Positions 7,215 to 15,277 of a DNA stretch of 27,345 bases are shown here, one piece after another. The notes below the pieces were generated by a model. The model worked only from the letters and a program-made list of their open reading frames with translations, made no database searches and was not told the origin of the DNA. Within the stretch, counting starts at the first letter, position 1. Each line of letters starts with the position of its first letter. Origin of the DNA: Phycisphaerales bacterium UBA2396 (GTDB lineage: Bacteria; Planctomycetota; Phycisphaerae; Phycisphaerales; UBA1924); assembly GCA_002343325.1 (NCBI GenBank), contig DDSG01000063.1, forward strand, positions 1,822 to 29,166, read 5' to 3'. Made by a program: the position numbers and the translations under genes.

Positions 7215-7790
7215 GTGAACGAAACCCTACTCAGGCGAGTCGCGGCGGGAGACGAATCGGCGGTGCAGGCCTGCATCGACCGCTTCGGAGGCTTGGTCTG
7301 GTCGTTGGCCCGAAGGCTTCTGCCCACTGCTGCTGATCTGGACGATGCCGTGCAGGAAGTGTTCGTCGAGGTCTGGCGCAACGCGTACAAGTACGACGAA
7401 GGCGTCGCCTCCGAAACGGCGTTTGTGGCGATGCTCGCCCGGCGTCGTCTGATCGACCGCCGCCGCAGGCTCGAACGCCGACACGATCGGGATCAACTCC
7501 CGGATTCGGCCGCCGATGACGCGACGGCGACCCCGGTCGGGCTGGGCCTGGCCGAGGAAGCTCGCGCCGCCGCCGACGCCTTCGAGCAACTCTCGAGCGA
7601 GCAGCGGCGTTGCCTGCGTCTGAGCGTGTACGAGGGTCTTTCCCACGAGAAGATCGCGGCGTCCACCGGGCTCCCGCTGGGCACGGTCAAGACACATGTC
7701 CGCCGCGGGCTGATCAAGATCAGGCAACTGCTCGGCGTGGGGCCGCCGCTCGAGACCGAGGGCGCGACGGGCGAGGAGGTGCGCTCATGA
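7215..7790 (+). CDS. ECF-type RNA polymerase sigma factor paired with an anti-sigma factor
   Basis: About 191 residues. Region 2 runs over residues ~20-75 (FGGLVWSLARRLL, DLDDAVQEVFVEVWRNA, then the basic MLARRRLIDRRRR), and region 4 helix-turn-helix over ~140-180 (LRLSVYEGLSHEKIAASTGLPLGTVKTHVRRGLIKIRQLL). It directs RNA polymerase to a stress or envelope regulon. The start is uncertain: GTG 7215 has GGAAGG at 7201-7206 and gives the usual ECF beginning; ATG 7191 in the same frame lacks an RBS. The stop TGA (7788-7790) overlaps the ATG of the next gene, so the two are translationally coupled. That next gene is a membrane anti-sigma factor of the RskA type, so the sigma factor is likely held inactive at the membrane. 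Confidence 0.9.
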   Translation: MNETLLRRVAAGDESAVQACIDRFGGLVWSLARRLLPTAADLDDAVQEVFVEVWRNAYKYDEGVASETAFVAMLARRRLIDRRRRLERRHDRDQLPDSAADDATATPVGLGLAEEARAAADAFEQLSSEQRRCLRLSVYEGLSHEKIAASTGLPLGTVKTHVRRGLIKIRQLLGVGPPLETEGATGEEVRS

Positions 7791-8632
7791 GCAGCACTTT
7801 CTCCAATTGGTCGCGTGGTGAGCGGGAGCTCGATCTTCTGGTGGGTCGTGCGACGCAGGGTCTGAGCGAAGCCGAATTGCAAGAGCTGCGTCAGGCGGGC
7901 GCCGACGAAGAATTGTCATTCGATCTTGCCGCCGCAGCCGCCGATCTGGCGATGATCGATCAAGTCGAGCCGATGCCCGCTTCGTGCCGAGCGAAGCTTG
8001 AGCACGCCGCCCGAACCTTCTGTGCCTCGCAGCGCCCGCCGGTGGTGGAAGTGGTGGGGAGCGAGCGGCGTGATGGCGTGGCCGGACGGATCGACTCCGA
8101 ACGCCGCATTTCCATGGGGTGGGTGGCTGCCGCGGCGGGGATCCTGTTGGCGGTGCTCGCCTGGCTCCCCAAGCTCTCGGTCTCGTCCACGGGCGGCGGC
8201 ACGCCCCCCTTGGCCGCGACCCCGGCCGAACGCCGGGCTGTGCTCCTCGCGGAAGCAACCGACAAGGGCGTCTGGTCGTGGTCCGACTTCAAGCATCCCG
8301 AAACCCAGGCCGATCCGGAAATCAAGGGCGTCCGCGGCGACGTGGTCTGGAGCGGCGAGCGGCAGGAAGGTTACATGCGGTTCGAAGGGCTGCCGCCCAA
8401 CAACCCCGCGAACGAACGCTATCAGCTCTGGATCATCGACGAGCGAGGGCTCTCGCAGCGCGTCAGCGGCGGGCTGTTCGATGTTCACGCTCAGGGCGAG
8501 ACGATTGTCCCGATCCGACCCGCGGTTCCCATCGGCACGCCCGCCATCTTCGCCGTCACGATCGAGAAGCCCCTCGGCGTCGCCGTCTCGGACATGACCC
8601 GCCGGGCATGCGCCGCGATCGCGGTCCGCTAA
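7787..8632 (+). CDS. Membrane anti-sigma factor with RskA-like C-terminal domain
   Basis: 281 residues from ATG 7787, preceded by GAGGAGG and overlapping the sigma stop by 4 nt. The cytoplasmic N-terminus (about 1-105) carries an acidic helical segment (LSEAELQELRQAGADEE) like those that bind ECF sigma factors, but lacks a zinc-finger HxxxCxxC. One transmembrane helix sits at about 110-130 (MGWVAAAAGILLAVLAWL). The C-terminal part (about 165-281) with YQLWIIDERG, GGLFDV and FAVTIEKPLGV is the anti-sigma-K factor RskA domain. Such proteins are usually cleaved by membrane proteases on stress. An HtrA-type protease lies 3 kb downstream, but no link is shown. Confidence 0.87.
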   Translation: MSSTFSNWSRGERELDLLVGRATQGLSEAELQELRQAGADEELSFDLAAAAADLAMIDQVEPMPASCRAKLEHAARTFCASQRPPVVEVVGSERRDGVAGRIDSERRISMGWVAAAAGILLAVLAWLPKLSVSSTGGGTPPLAATPAERRAVLLAEATDKGVWSWSDFKHPETQADPEIKGVRGDVVWSGERQEGYMRFEGLPPNNPANERYQLWIIDERGLSQRVSGGLFDVHAQGETIVPIRPAVPIGTPAIFAVTIEKPLGVAVSDMTRRACAAIAVR

Positions 8633-8642
8633 CCCTCGATCC

Positions 8643-9956
8643 TCAGCGAGCCGTCGTCGTGCGGATCCGGTACACGCGTCCCGTCATGTCGCAACTGAAC
8701 AGCACCGAGCCGTCTGGCACCTGCACCGCATCAACCGGTCGAATCACCGGCGTCGCCCGGTCTCCAGGCCCACGACGCAGGCCGTCAACCAGCGTGACGT
8801 ATCCGATGGGCCGCTGTTCGATGGGATCGAAGATGACGCGGACGACGCAGTAGCCCGCGGGCTGCGTGCGGTTCCATGAGCCGTGGTAGCAGGCGATCAT
8901 GTCCCCCGCGTGGTCGCTCGGCATAGCGCCGGGCTTGCCCGCCGAGGTCTTGACGACTTGCGGATCGAGGAATGTGAACCCGTTGCCCGCCCAATGCGCC
9001 GGCATCGACAGGCGAGGGGCCGTGTTGCGGGCCGCCAGCTCGATCAGGTCGCTCTTGTCCAGGAACTCAAACCGCGGGATGACCTCGCCCGCGATGAACG
9101 GGTGCCCGTAGAACTTCCCTTCCTCGTAGTGGTTGATCTCCTCGGGCGGGTACCGATCGGTGATCGGCTGGCCTTTCGCCGGGTTGGCCGGGTCCTCGTC
9201 GAGCGTTCGCCCGAACCAGTCGGATCCGTGGTCGAGCCCCCAGACTTCCCGCGTGCCGGGGCGGAGGCGGAGCTTCTCGGTATTCCGGATGCCGCCCGCA
9301 AAGGGCTTCTTGTTCTTCCCGGAAAGGTCGAACGTCCAGATCTTCTGCCGCTCGCTCGCGGTTTCGTCGGTGATGTTCCCGCTGTCGCCGATCGAGGTGT
9401 AGATCGTGCCGTGCGCGACCAGGAGCGAACGCCACCAGTGCACGCCGCCGGAAGGGAGCATGCCGTCCGGGATGACGGCGATGTTCTCGTCAGCAACGCC
9501 ATCGCCCGACGTGTCGCGGGCCTTGCGGATGCTCCCGCTGGTCGAATACCAGAGCCACATCGCGCCGCTCTCGTCCGGAGCCAGGCAGAGCCCGTGCAGC
9601 GAGGTCGGCCCTTGCACAAACGTCGTCCGCCGCTCGTAGAACCCGTCGCCATCGGCGTCTTCGAGGCGGGTGATGTCTCCCCCGCGGCTGCGGCGTTCGC
9701 CCGGGCCCGGCGGCACCTCGGGCCGGCTGACGTACAGCACGCCGTCCGGATCCACTTCGAGAAATCGAGCCCGGGCCAGATCGTCGACCGCGACAGTGAG
9801 CGTGTAACCGGGCCTGCACGTGATGCCCTGCGGCGGCGCCGGGACGGCCGGCCTCGCCGACGCAGTGGGGGAGTCAGCCGGAGCGACAACCGGCGGCGTC
9901 GCCCCACGCCCGCCCGCGGCCAGCGTCAGAATCACCACCCCGATCTGGTTCGGCAC
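8643..9956 (-). CDS. Secreted glucose/sorbosone dehydrogenase-like beta-propeller protein
   Basis: 437 residues from GTG 9956, chosen for the AAGGAGG 7 nt upstream. The start is followed by a short hydrophobic segment (QIGVVILTLAAG) that may be a signal peptide, then a Pro/Ala linker. The rest is a six-bladed propeller of the L-sorbosone / soluble glucose dehydrogenase class. Evidence is ARFLEVDPDGVLYVS, DITRLEDADGDGFYERRTTF, LHGLCLAPD, GIRNTEKLRLRPGTREVWGLDHGSDW and MIACYHGSWNRTQPAGYCVVRV. The (R)N...L...P tract and the HGSWNR motif are typical of these proteins, which often bind PQQ, but PQQ use here is not shown. Many planctomycete homologues are fused to cytochrome c; this one is not. It converges on the anti-sigma gene (10 bp gap). 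Confidence 0.82.
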   Translation of the reverse strand: MPNQIGVVILTLAAGGRGATPPVVAPADSPTASARPAVPAPPQGITCRPGYTLTVAVDDLARARFLEVDPDGVLYVSRPEVPPGPGERRSRGGDITRLEDADGDGFYERRTTFVQGPTSLHGLCLAPDESGAMWLWYSTSGSIRKARDTSGDGVADENIAVIPDGMLPSGGVHWWRSLLVAHGTIYTSIGDSGNITDETASERQKIWTFDLSGKNKKPFAGGIRNTEKLRLRPGTREVWGLDHGSDWFGRTLDEDPANPAKGQPITDRYPPEEINHYEEGKFYGHPFIAGEVIPRFEFLDKSDLIELAARNTAPRLSMPAHWAGNGFTFLDPQVVKTSAGKPGAMPSDHAGDMIACYHGSWNRTQPAGYCVVRVIFDPIEQRPIGYVTLVDGLRRGPGDRATPVIRPVDAVQVPDGSVLFSCDMTGRVYRIRTTTAR

Positions 9957-10009
9957 GCTCGGGCCTCCTTCCCACACGATGCTCTCATCGTCCGGGCTTT
10001 GCTCCAACC

Positions 10010-10015
10010 TACAAT
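10010..10015 (+). promoter_or_regulatory. Putative -10 box TACAAT of the pseudopilin gene (leaderless type)
   Basis: TACAAT ends 5 nt before GTG 10021, so the transcript would begin at the start codon. The same bases read on the other strand as TATTGT (10016-10011), which could serve the divergent propeller gene. Confidence 0.5.
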
Positions 10016-10020
10016 AGATC

Positions 10021-10698
10021 GTGAGGCGGGGATTCACCCTTATCGAACTGCTCGTGGTCATCGCGATCATCGCGCTGCTGGTCGGGCTTGCCCTGCCGGC
10101 CTTGTCTCGTGCGCGACAGGCCGCCCGGCAGACCATCTGCCTCTCCAATCTCCGATCGATCCACGCGATTCTCCAGCAGTACGCGGACGTGAACCGGGGC
10201 ATGTCGCCCGCGCTCGGGCAGCCCTACGGCACGCCGCCCAATTGGGCCTTGGTTGTGCAGCAGGCCGCGGGAGTCAGCGGTTCGACGGGGTCCCAGTTGT
10301 ACGCCGCGGGCAGCGTGCTCTCGTGCCCCTCCTCGCGAGCGTTCTATAGCCTCCCGATGGAGCGTTGTTACGCGATCAATGTCACGGGACACTCCGGTCA
10401 GCCCGGCGATCCGGATAACTACGACTCGCTCCCGCGCGGCGCGAGCGTGCGCATGGACGCGGTCGCACGACCCTGGGAGACCGCGCTGCTCGTCGACTCG
10501 ACGCAGACGCCCTCCGGCGTTGATCAGCCCCCCTCCACGCGCACCTGGAGCGTGATCGACTTCCGGCTGGCCGATCACGTCGACGGCCGGTTGGCCCGCA
10601 TCCACGACGCCGGGCGCGTCTTCAACGTGGTCCACTTCGATGGGTCCGCGGCGCCTCGCAAAGAGGTGCCCGAGTTCTGGGCCCAGCCACTCCCCTAG
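10021..10698 (+). CDS. Prepilin-type pseudopilin (H-X9-DG class, planctomycete type)
   Basis: 225 residues starting at GTG. The N-terminus RRGFTLIELLVVIAIIALLVGLALPALSRARQ-like is the class III prepilin signal: cleavage by prepilin peptidase is expected between G4 and F5, with E9 in place and a ~20-residue hydrophobic helix. The body resembles the large planctomycete family of prepilin-like proteins, with a C-terminal NVVHFDGSA segment. No secretion or pilus machinery is nearby, so it must use machinery encoded elsewhere. Likely location: inner membrane or assembled fibre. Start supported by TACAAT 5 nt upstream and the perfect signal. Confidence 0.9.
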   Translation: MRRGFTLIELLVVIAIIALLVGLALPALSRARQAARQTICLSNLRSIHAILQQYADVNRGMSPALGQPYGTPPNWALVVQQAAGVSGSTGSQLYAAGSVLSCPSSRAFYSLPMERCYAINVTGHSGQPGDPDNYDSLPRGASVRMDAVARPWETALLVDSTQTPSGVDQPPSTRTWSVIDFRLADHVDGRLARIHDAGRVFNVVHFDGSAAPRKEVPEFWAQPLP

Positions 10699-10707
10699 AG
10701 CGGGTCC

Positions 10708-10713
10708 TACGAT
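10708..10713 (+). promoter_or_regulatory. Putative -10 box TACGAT of panB (leaderless type)
   Basis: TACGAT, 6 nt (catcca), then ATG 10720; no Shine-Dalgarno sequence. Predicts a leaderless panB message. Confidence 0.5.
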
Positions 10714-10719
10714 CATCCA

Positions 10720-11595
10720 ATGACTGCAACGACCGGCCCCGTGACGCTCCGCACGCTCCGACAGATGGCCGCCGACGGGCGACCCTTCGCGTGCCTGACG
10801 TGCTACGACGCAACTACCGCGAGATGGTTGGCACGCGGCGGGGTGCACGTGCTGCTCGTGGGCGATACGGCGGCGGAGGTGGTGCTGGGCTTTGAGCGCA
10901 CGGTCGACGCGCCGCTGGACGTGATGATCGCTCTGACGGCGGGCGTGAAGCGGGGCGCGCCGGACCGGGTGGTCATGGGCGACATGCCCTTCATGAGTTA
11001 TCAGGCTTCACCCGATGACGCGGTGCGCAACGCCGGCCGATTCCTCGTGGAAGGCAAGGCCGACGTGGTGAAGATCGAGGCGGATTCCTCGCACGTGCCG
11101 CTGGTTCGGCGGATGGCGTCGGCGGGTATCCCGATCTGTGCGCACGTTGGCAGTCGTCCGCAGCGTGCGGCGATGACGGCGGGTTACGCGTCCGCGGGGC
11201 GCACCGCATCGGAAGCGGTCAGGATCGTCGAGGACGCGATCGCCCTTGAGCGTGCGGGCGCGGTGATGCTGCTGCTGGAGGCGGTGCCCGACGAGGTGAC
11301 GGCCCGCGTGCTGGAGCTCACCCGTTCGCCGGTGATCGGGATCGGCGCGGGGTCGGCGTGCCACGGGCAGGTGCTGGTGGTGCAGGATTTGCTGGGGCTT
11401 TCGGAGCACCCGCCCAAGTTCGCCGAGCCCCTGGCGATGATGGGGCCCGGGGTGGCGGACGCCGCGTCGCGATGGGTCGAGCGGGTCGGTTCGCGGAAGG
11501 TCGGTGGGATCCGGTACACGATGAAGCCCGGCGAGGTCGAGAAGTTCGCGGCGGCGACGGAGCATCTCTCCCCGGGCGAGGACGCTGACCGATAA
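10720..11595 (+). CDS. panB: 3-methyl-2-oxobutanoate hydroxymethyltransferase
   Basis: PanB makes ketopantoate from 2-ketoisovalerate and methylene-tetrahydrofolate, the first committed step of pantothenate and coenzyme A synthesis, in the cytoplasm. At 291 residues it is of normal size. Conserved segments are CLTCYDATTARW, VHVLLVGDTAAEVVLGF (usual form LVGDSLGMVVLG; the metal-binding D is kept), VVMGDMPFMSYQ, ADVVKIEA, GIPICAHVGSRPQ and the signature IGIGAGSACHGQVLVVQDLLGL. The serine and leucine-glycine of the usual DSLGM are changed to DTAAE, a divergence worth noting. The htrA-like gene follows after 29 bp with its own strong RBS, so they may be cotranscribed. Confidence 0.95.
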   Translation: MTATTGPVTLRTLRQMAADGRPFACLTCYDATTARWLARGGVHVLLVGDTAAEVVLGFERTVDAPLDVMIALTAGVKRGAPDRVVMGDMPFMSYQASPDDAVRNAGRFLVEGKADVVKIEADSSHVPLVRRMASAGIPICAHVGSRPQRAAMTAGYASAGRTASEAVRIVEDAIALERAGAVMLLLEAVPDEVTARVLELTRSPVIGIGAGSACHGQVLVVQDLLGLSEHPPKFAEPLAMMGPGVADAASRWVERVGSRKVGGIRYTMKPGEVEKFAAATEHLSPGEDADR

Positions 11596-11624
11596 AGGCC
11601 TGGGGCGCGGAGGAGGAGCGATCG

Positions 11625-13034
11625 ATGCGTCGATTCGTGGCGTTCGGACCGGCGATTGTGGTGCTCATCGTGGCGGCGCTGACGCTCCACTTTGCCCCGA
11701 TGATGCTGCGGCAGATCTCGGCGGCCCGGACGGCGCAGACGATCTCGGTCGCCCGCGACCAGCTCGACGCCGGGACGGTGCTTGACGCGATCAACGAGGC
11801 GGTTCGGACGATTGCGCAGTCGGTCGAGCCTTCCGTGGTTCACATCGAGGTGGATGGTTCGGGCTTCGGGGGTTCTTCGGGGTCGGGGTGGGTGTACGAC
11901 GATCTGGGGCACGTGGTGACGAACGCGCACGTCGTGCGCAATGCGAGGACGCTCCGCGTGCAGTTCTACGACGGGCGGGTGGTCGAGGGCGAACTGAAGG
12001 GAGCCGATTCGCTGACGGACGTCGCGGTGATCCGCGTGGCGGCGACGGACGGGCTCTTCCCGGCGAGGCGGGCGCCGGACGTCAACCCGCAGCAGGGCGA
12101 CCGGGTGTACGCCTTTGGATCGCCTTTCGGGCTGAAGTTCTCGATGTCGGAGGGGATCATCTCGGGGCTTGGGCGCGTGGCGGGGCCTGCTCTTGAGATG
12201 GGCGGATTCTCGAACCTGATCCAGACGGACGCCGCGGTCAACCCGGGCAATTCGGGCGGGCCGCTCGTGGACAGCAAGGGGCGTGTTGTCGGCATGAACG
12301 TGGCGATCGCGACGGCTCGCGATGAGCGTGGCGTGGCGGGAGAGGGGCAGTCGGCGGGCATCAGCTTCGCGATTCCGATCGCGGTGGTGGAGAACGTCTG
12401 CGATCAGTTGATCAGCGTGGGGCGGGTGAGCCGCGGGTTTCTCGGGATCAGCTTCGGCGGGGTCGATCAGATTTCCGACGGGGACCGCTATCGCGGGACG
12501 GGCGTGCGGGTGAACAGCGTGGAGGACGGCGGGCCGGCGGCGCTCGCTGGGCTGAGGCGGGGTGACGTCATCGTCGCGATCCAGGGGCAGCCCACGCCTT
12601 CGTTCGAGAACGTGCGTTCGATCGTCGGGACGAGCCGTGCGGGCGAGCGGGTTCGAGTGCGGTACTGGCGGAGCAACGAGTTCCGCGAGACGGAAGTGGT
12701 GCTGGCGGAGATGACGGCGTCGGCGCTGGTGCGGGGAAACCCATCGATCTTCACGATCCGCGAGACGGGGATGCAGGTCGTCGACACGCCCCAGGGGCCG
12801 GTGGTCTTCAGCGTCATGCGCGGCGGGCCCGCGGCGATGGCGAGGCTCGGTGAGGGGCAGGTGATTCTGGCGGTGGGCGCGACGAAGATCGGGAGCGTTG
12901 CCGACTTTGCCGCGGAGCTTGTGAATCAGGGTTGGCTGGTCGGCAAGGACCTTGAATTGACGGTCGCGGACATCGTGGGCGAGCGAGTGGGCGACGCACG
13001 GACCGTCACGCTGCGGCCGGTCACGGTGCGTTAG
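11625..13034 (+). CDS. HtrA/DegP-type serine protease with PDZ domains
   Basis: 469 residues. An N-terminal membrane anchor or uncleaved signal (AIVVLIVAALTLHFAPMML, about 9-27) leads to a trypsin-like protease domain. The catalytic triad is complete: H102 (GHVVTNAHVV), D132 (SLTDVAVIRV) and S210 (NPGNSGGPLV). Two PDZ domains follow: one at about 265-360 (GFLGISFGG, GGPAALAGLRRGDVIVAI) and a second, more degenerate one at about 370-450 (GGPAAMARLGEGQVILAVG). The role is periplasmic protein quality control or envelope stress proteolysis. Start ATG 11625 has GGAGGAG at about 11612-11618. The stop TAG overlaps by a few bases the stop of the convergent YdjY-like gene. Confidence 0.93.
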   Translation: MRRFVAFGPAIVVLIVAALTLHFAPMMLRQISAARTAQTISVARDQLDAGTVLDAINEAVRTIAQSVEPSVVHIEVDGSGFGGSSGSGWVYDDLGHVVTNAHVVRNARTLRVQFYDGRVVEGELKGADSLTDVAVIRVAATDGLFPARRAPDVNPQQGDRVYAFGSPFGLKFSMSEGIISGLGRVAGPALEMGGFSNLIQTDAAVNPGNSGGPLVDSKGRVVGMNVAIATARDERGVAGEGQSAGISFAIPIAVVENVCDQLISVGRVSRGFLGISFGGVDQISDGDRYRGTGVRVNSVEDGGPAALAGLRRGDVIVAIQGQPTPSFENVRSIVGTSRAGERVRVRYWRSNEFRETEVVLAEMTASALVRGNPSIFTIRETGMQVVDTPQGPVVFSVMRGGPAAMARLGEGQVILAVGATKIGSVADFAAELVNQGWLVGKDLELTVADIVGERVGDARTVTLRPVTVR

Positions 13035-13879
13035 TGAGTGGGTTCCGCCGCTTCGAGGCGGACGATCACGGGCGTGCCGGGACGTGGGAGGCGTTCGCCG
13101 TCGACGATCCATACGGGGTCTTCGAGCGAGGCTTCGGGGCTGAACATCCTGGACCAGGCGACGGGTTCGTCGCCGAAGGCGCAGAGGCCGACAATGGTGC
13201 CCGAAAGATCCGCGGCGTAGACCTCACGTCCCGAGCGGCGCATGAAGGCCGAGCCCGCGAAGACAAAGCCGCTGTCTTCATCCTCCGACAGCCAGCTCGT
13301 CTTCTGGACGTGCCGGACGAACTCGGACAGGTCGCGGCGGAAGAGTCGCTCGCCCTGATTCCATTGCAGGCGAACACGAAGGCGTGGCCCGACGGGGGGC
13401 GAGGGTTTCAGCGAGCCGTTCTCGAACGACCATGACCCGGGGCGGCCGGGCTCGAACCCGGCCAGCAGCAGTGCGGCGTGGACGTGCGAGGGCATCGCCG
13501 GGGAGACGACGAGCGACTCGTGCTCACGCGAGTCGGGTCGGCAGGCGAGCACCTCGAGGTAGACGATCGGGGTCTGCGGGTGCGTGGTGTCCGCGCAGAT
13601 GGAGCCGTCGAACTCGACGACCCGAGCGGCGACGTCGACGCGGACGTGCGGAAAGATCTCGCGGAGTGATGAACTTGGGCGCTGAGCGACTGGGCTCTGG
13701 GCCGGCGCGGGCTCTGGCGCCGGCGTCGCCGGGGCCTCGGTCGGGCCCTGTGGCGTGGATTGCGGCGGGATCGGGGACGGCGTCGGCGCATCTTGCGATG
13801 GCCTGCCGGCGGGCGAGCACGCCTGCACGAGGAGGATGAGCGGGAGAAGAGGGGCGGCGAACGTCGTGCGGCGGTTCAT
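13031..13879 (-). CDS. YdjY-like domain lipoprotein of unknown function
   Basis: 282 residues from ATG 13879. The signal peptide ends in a plausible lipobox, LLVQAC (cysteine at about 21), followed by a Pro/Thr/Ser/Gln-rich linker to about residue 65. The folded part begins with a segment EIFPHVRVDVAARVVEFDG and contains VYLEVLACRPDSREHESLVVSPAMPSHVHAALLLAGFEPG. I recognise this as the YdjY-type domain common in planctomycetes; its function is not known. The start overlaps the murD stop as ATGA, indicating translational coupling to cell wall synthesis. It could sit at the outer membrane or the outer face of the inner membrane. Confidence 0.75.
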   Translation of the reverse strand: MNRRTTFAAPLLPLILLVQACSPAGRPSQDAPTPSPIPPQSTPQGPTEAPATPAPEPAPAQSPVAQRPSSSLREIFPHVRVDVAARVVEFDGSICADTTHPQTPIVYLEVLACRPDSREHESLVVSPAMPSHVHAALLLAGFEPGRPGSWSFENGSLKPSPPVGPRLRVRLQWNQGERLFRRDLSEFVRHVQKTSWLSEDEDSGFVFAGSAFMRRSGREVYAADLSGTIVGLCAFGDEPVAWSRMFSPEASLEDPVWIVDGERLPRPGTPVIVRLEAAEPTH

Positions 13880-15198
13880 GGCGTGGCTCCGCGAGCGGCG
13901 ACGAGTCGCTCGAAGTGTTCGCCGCGGCGTTCGAAGTTCTCGAACTGTCCCCACGACGCGCACGCCGGCGAGAGCAGCAGCACGTCGCCCGGGCGGGCGT
14001 TGGCAAAGGCGGCGGCGACGGCGGCTTCGAGCGTGCCGCAGGGCGTCGAGGCACCACCGCTGGCCGCGTCGAGTGCGGGGCCGGTCTGGCCGATGGTGTA
14101 GAGGCCGGCGAGCTGAGAAGCTTTTTTCGCGACGGGGGCCAGGTCGGAGCCCTTGTCGTAGCCGCCGGCGATGAGGTGAACTCGAGTGAGAGGGGTGCGT
14201 TCGGCGATGGCCTCCAGGGCGAGCAAGGCCGACTCGGGCGTGGTGGACTTGCTGTCGTTGAAGCAGCGCACGCCGGCGAAGGTGCCGACGAGTCGGAGGC
14301 GGTGGGCGAGCCCGCCGAACGTTCGGAGCGTCTGCTCGACCGCGACGGAGGGGCTGGCGTGATTGAGCAACGCGAGGACTGCTTCGACGGCCATGGCGGC
14401 GTTGAGGGCGTTGTGGCGGCCGGGGATCGCCAGATCGGCGACACCGGCCGATTCGGGCACGCGGACGAGTTTCACGCCGGGTCTGGTCGGCCAATCGGCG
14501 ACGCCCGGGCCCAGAACAGCGGTGTCGCCGGGGTGTTGGTTGGAGAGCAGGGCTTGCTTGCTCTGGCGGTAGTGGTTCATCGTGCCGTGCCAGTCGAGGT
14601 GGTTGGGCGAGAGGTTGGTGACCACGGCGACGCGGGGGGCGAATCGGTCACGAGCGAGCCAATAGAGCATGAAGCTCGAGAGTTCGAGAACAACGTACGC
14701 TTCGGTGGGAATCGTCCGCGCGAGGAGAGAGCCCCCGATGTTCCCGCCGAAAACGGCGGCGTGACCGAGATTGGTCAGGGCGTGGTGGATCATCGCGCTG
14801 GTGGTCGACTTGCCGGCGGACCCGGTGATCGCGACGACGCGGGAGCGGTCGGGCAGGCCGGCGACGGAGAGGGCGATCTCGGTGGTGATGCGCACGCCGG
14901 CGCGTTCGGCGGCGTTGAGATAGACGTTATCCCAGGGCTTGGGGACCGCCGGGTTGGCGATCACGACGTCGGTGTGGGTGAAGTCGGACTCGCGGTGTTC
15001 GCCCAACCGCAGCGAGACGCGTCCGGCGTCGATCAGATCGCGGAGCGCATCGATGGAGGCGGCGAGCGAGGCGGCGGGCTTGGTGTCGGTGACGAGGACA
15101 TTGGCCCCCAGACCGGCGAGGTAGCGGGCAACGCCCACCCCGCCGCCGAACGCCCCCAAGCCCATGACGGTGACACGCGTGCCGGCCCAGTCGCTCAT
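13876..15198 (-). CDS. murD: UDP-N-acetylmuramoylalanine--D-glutamate ligase
   Basis: MurD adds D-Glu to UDP-MurNAc-L-Ala in the cytoplasm, an ATP-dependent step of peptidoglycan synthesis. The 440-residue protein has the N-terminal Rossmann-like UDP-binding domain (VTVMGLGAFGGGVGVARYL), the ATP P-loop GSAGKST at 126-132 (usual MurD form GTNGK, so Asn is replaced by Ala), the VLELSSFML motif, NLSPNHLDWHGTMNHYRQSKQ, GRHNALNAAMA and the C-terminal DSKSTTPESALLALEA and IAGGYDKGSD. Start ATG 15198 fits the family N-terminus and lies 5 nt after TACTCT. It is not in a dcw cluster. This is consistent with planctomycetes having peptidoglycan. Confidence 0.95.
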   Translation of the reverse strand: MSDWAGTRVTVMGLGAFGGGVGVARYLAGLGANVLVTDTKPAASLAASIDALRDLIDAGRVSLRLGEHRESDFTHTDVVIANPAVPKPWDNVYLNAAERAGVRITTEIALSVAGLPDRSRVVAITGSAGKSTTSAMIHHALTNLGHAAVFGGNIGGSLLARTIPTEAYVVLELSSFMLYWLARDRFAPRVAVVTNLSPNHLDWHGTMNHYRQSKQALLSNQHPGDTAVLGPGVADWPTRPGVKLVRVPESAGVADLAIPGRHNALNAAMAVEAVLALLNHASPSVAVEQTLRTFGGLAHRLRLVGTFAGVRCFNDSKSTTPESALLALEAIAERTPLTRVHLIAGGYDKGSDLAPVAKKASQLAGLYTIGQTGPALDAASGGASTPCGTLEAAVAAAFANARPGDVLLLSPACASWGQFENFERRGEHFERLVAARGATP

Positions 15199-15203
15199 GC
15201 GCG

Positions 15204-15209
15204 AGAGTA
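15204..15209 (-). promoter_or_regulatory. Putative -10 box TACTCT of murD (leaderless type)
   Basis: TACTCT on the minus strand, 5 nt (cgcgc) before ATG 15198; no Shine-Dalgarno sequence. Confidence 0.45.
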
Positions 15210-15266
15210 TCCCGGCGGGCGGATGCCCGCGACGACGCCGGGCCGATCGGAGGCGGCGGGGGGGCC

Positions 15267-15272
15267 TATCGT
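15267..15272 (+). promoter_or_regulatory. Putative -10 box TATCGT of the TolB-like gene (leaderless type)
   Basis: TATCGT, 5 nt (gtttg), then ATG 15278; no Shine-Dalgarno sequence. It decides between several in-frame Met codons. Confidence 0.45.
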
Positions 15273-15277
15273 GTTTG

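Noticed and set aside
8883..10349. 488-codon plus-strand open frame opposite the beta-propeller gene
   Set aside because: It is an antisense shadow; the minus strand has the propeller motifs and a strong RBS.
11184..13112. 642-codon minus-strand open frame opposite panB and the HtrA-type gene
   Set aside because: His/Arg/Asp-rich shadow; the catalytic triad and PDZ domains lie on the plus strand.
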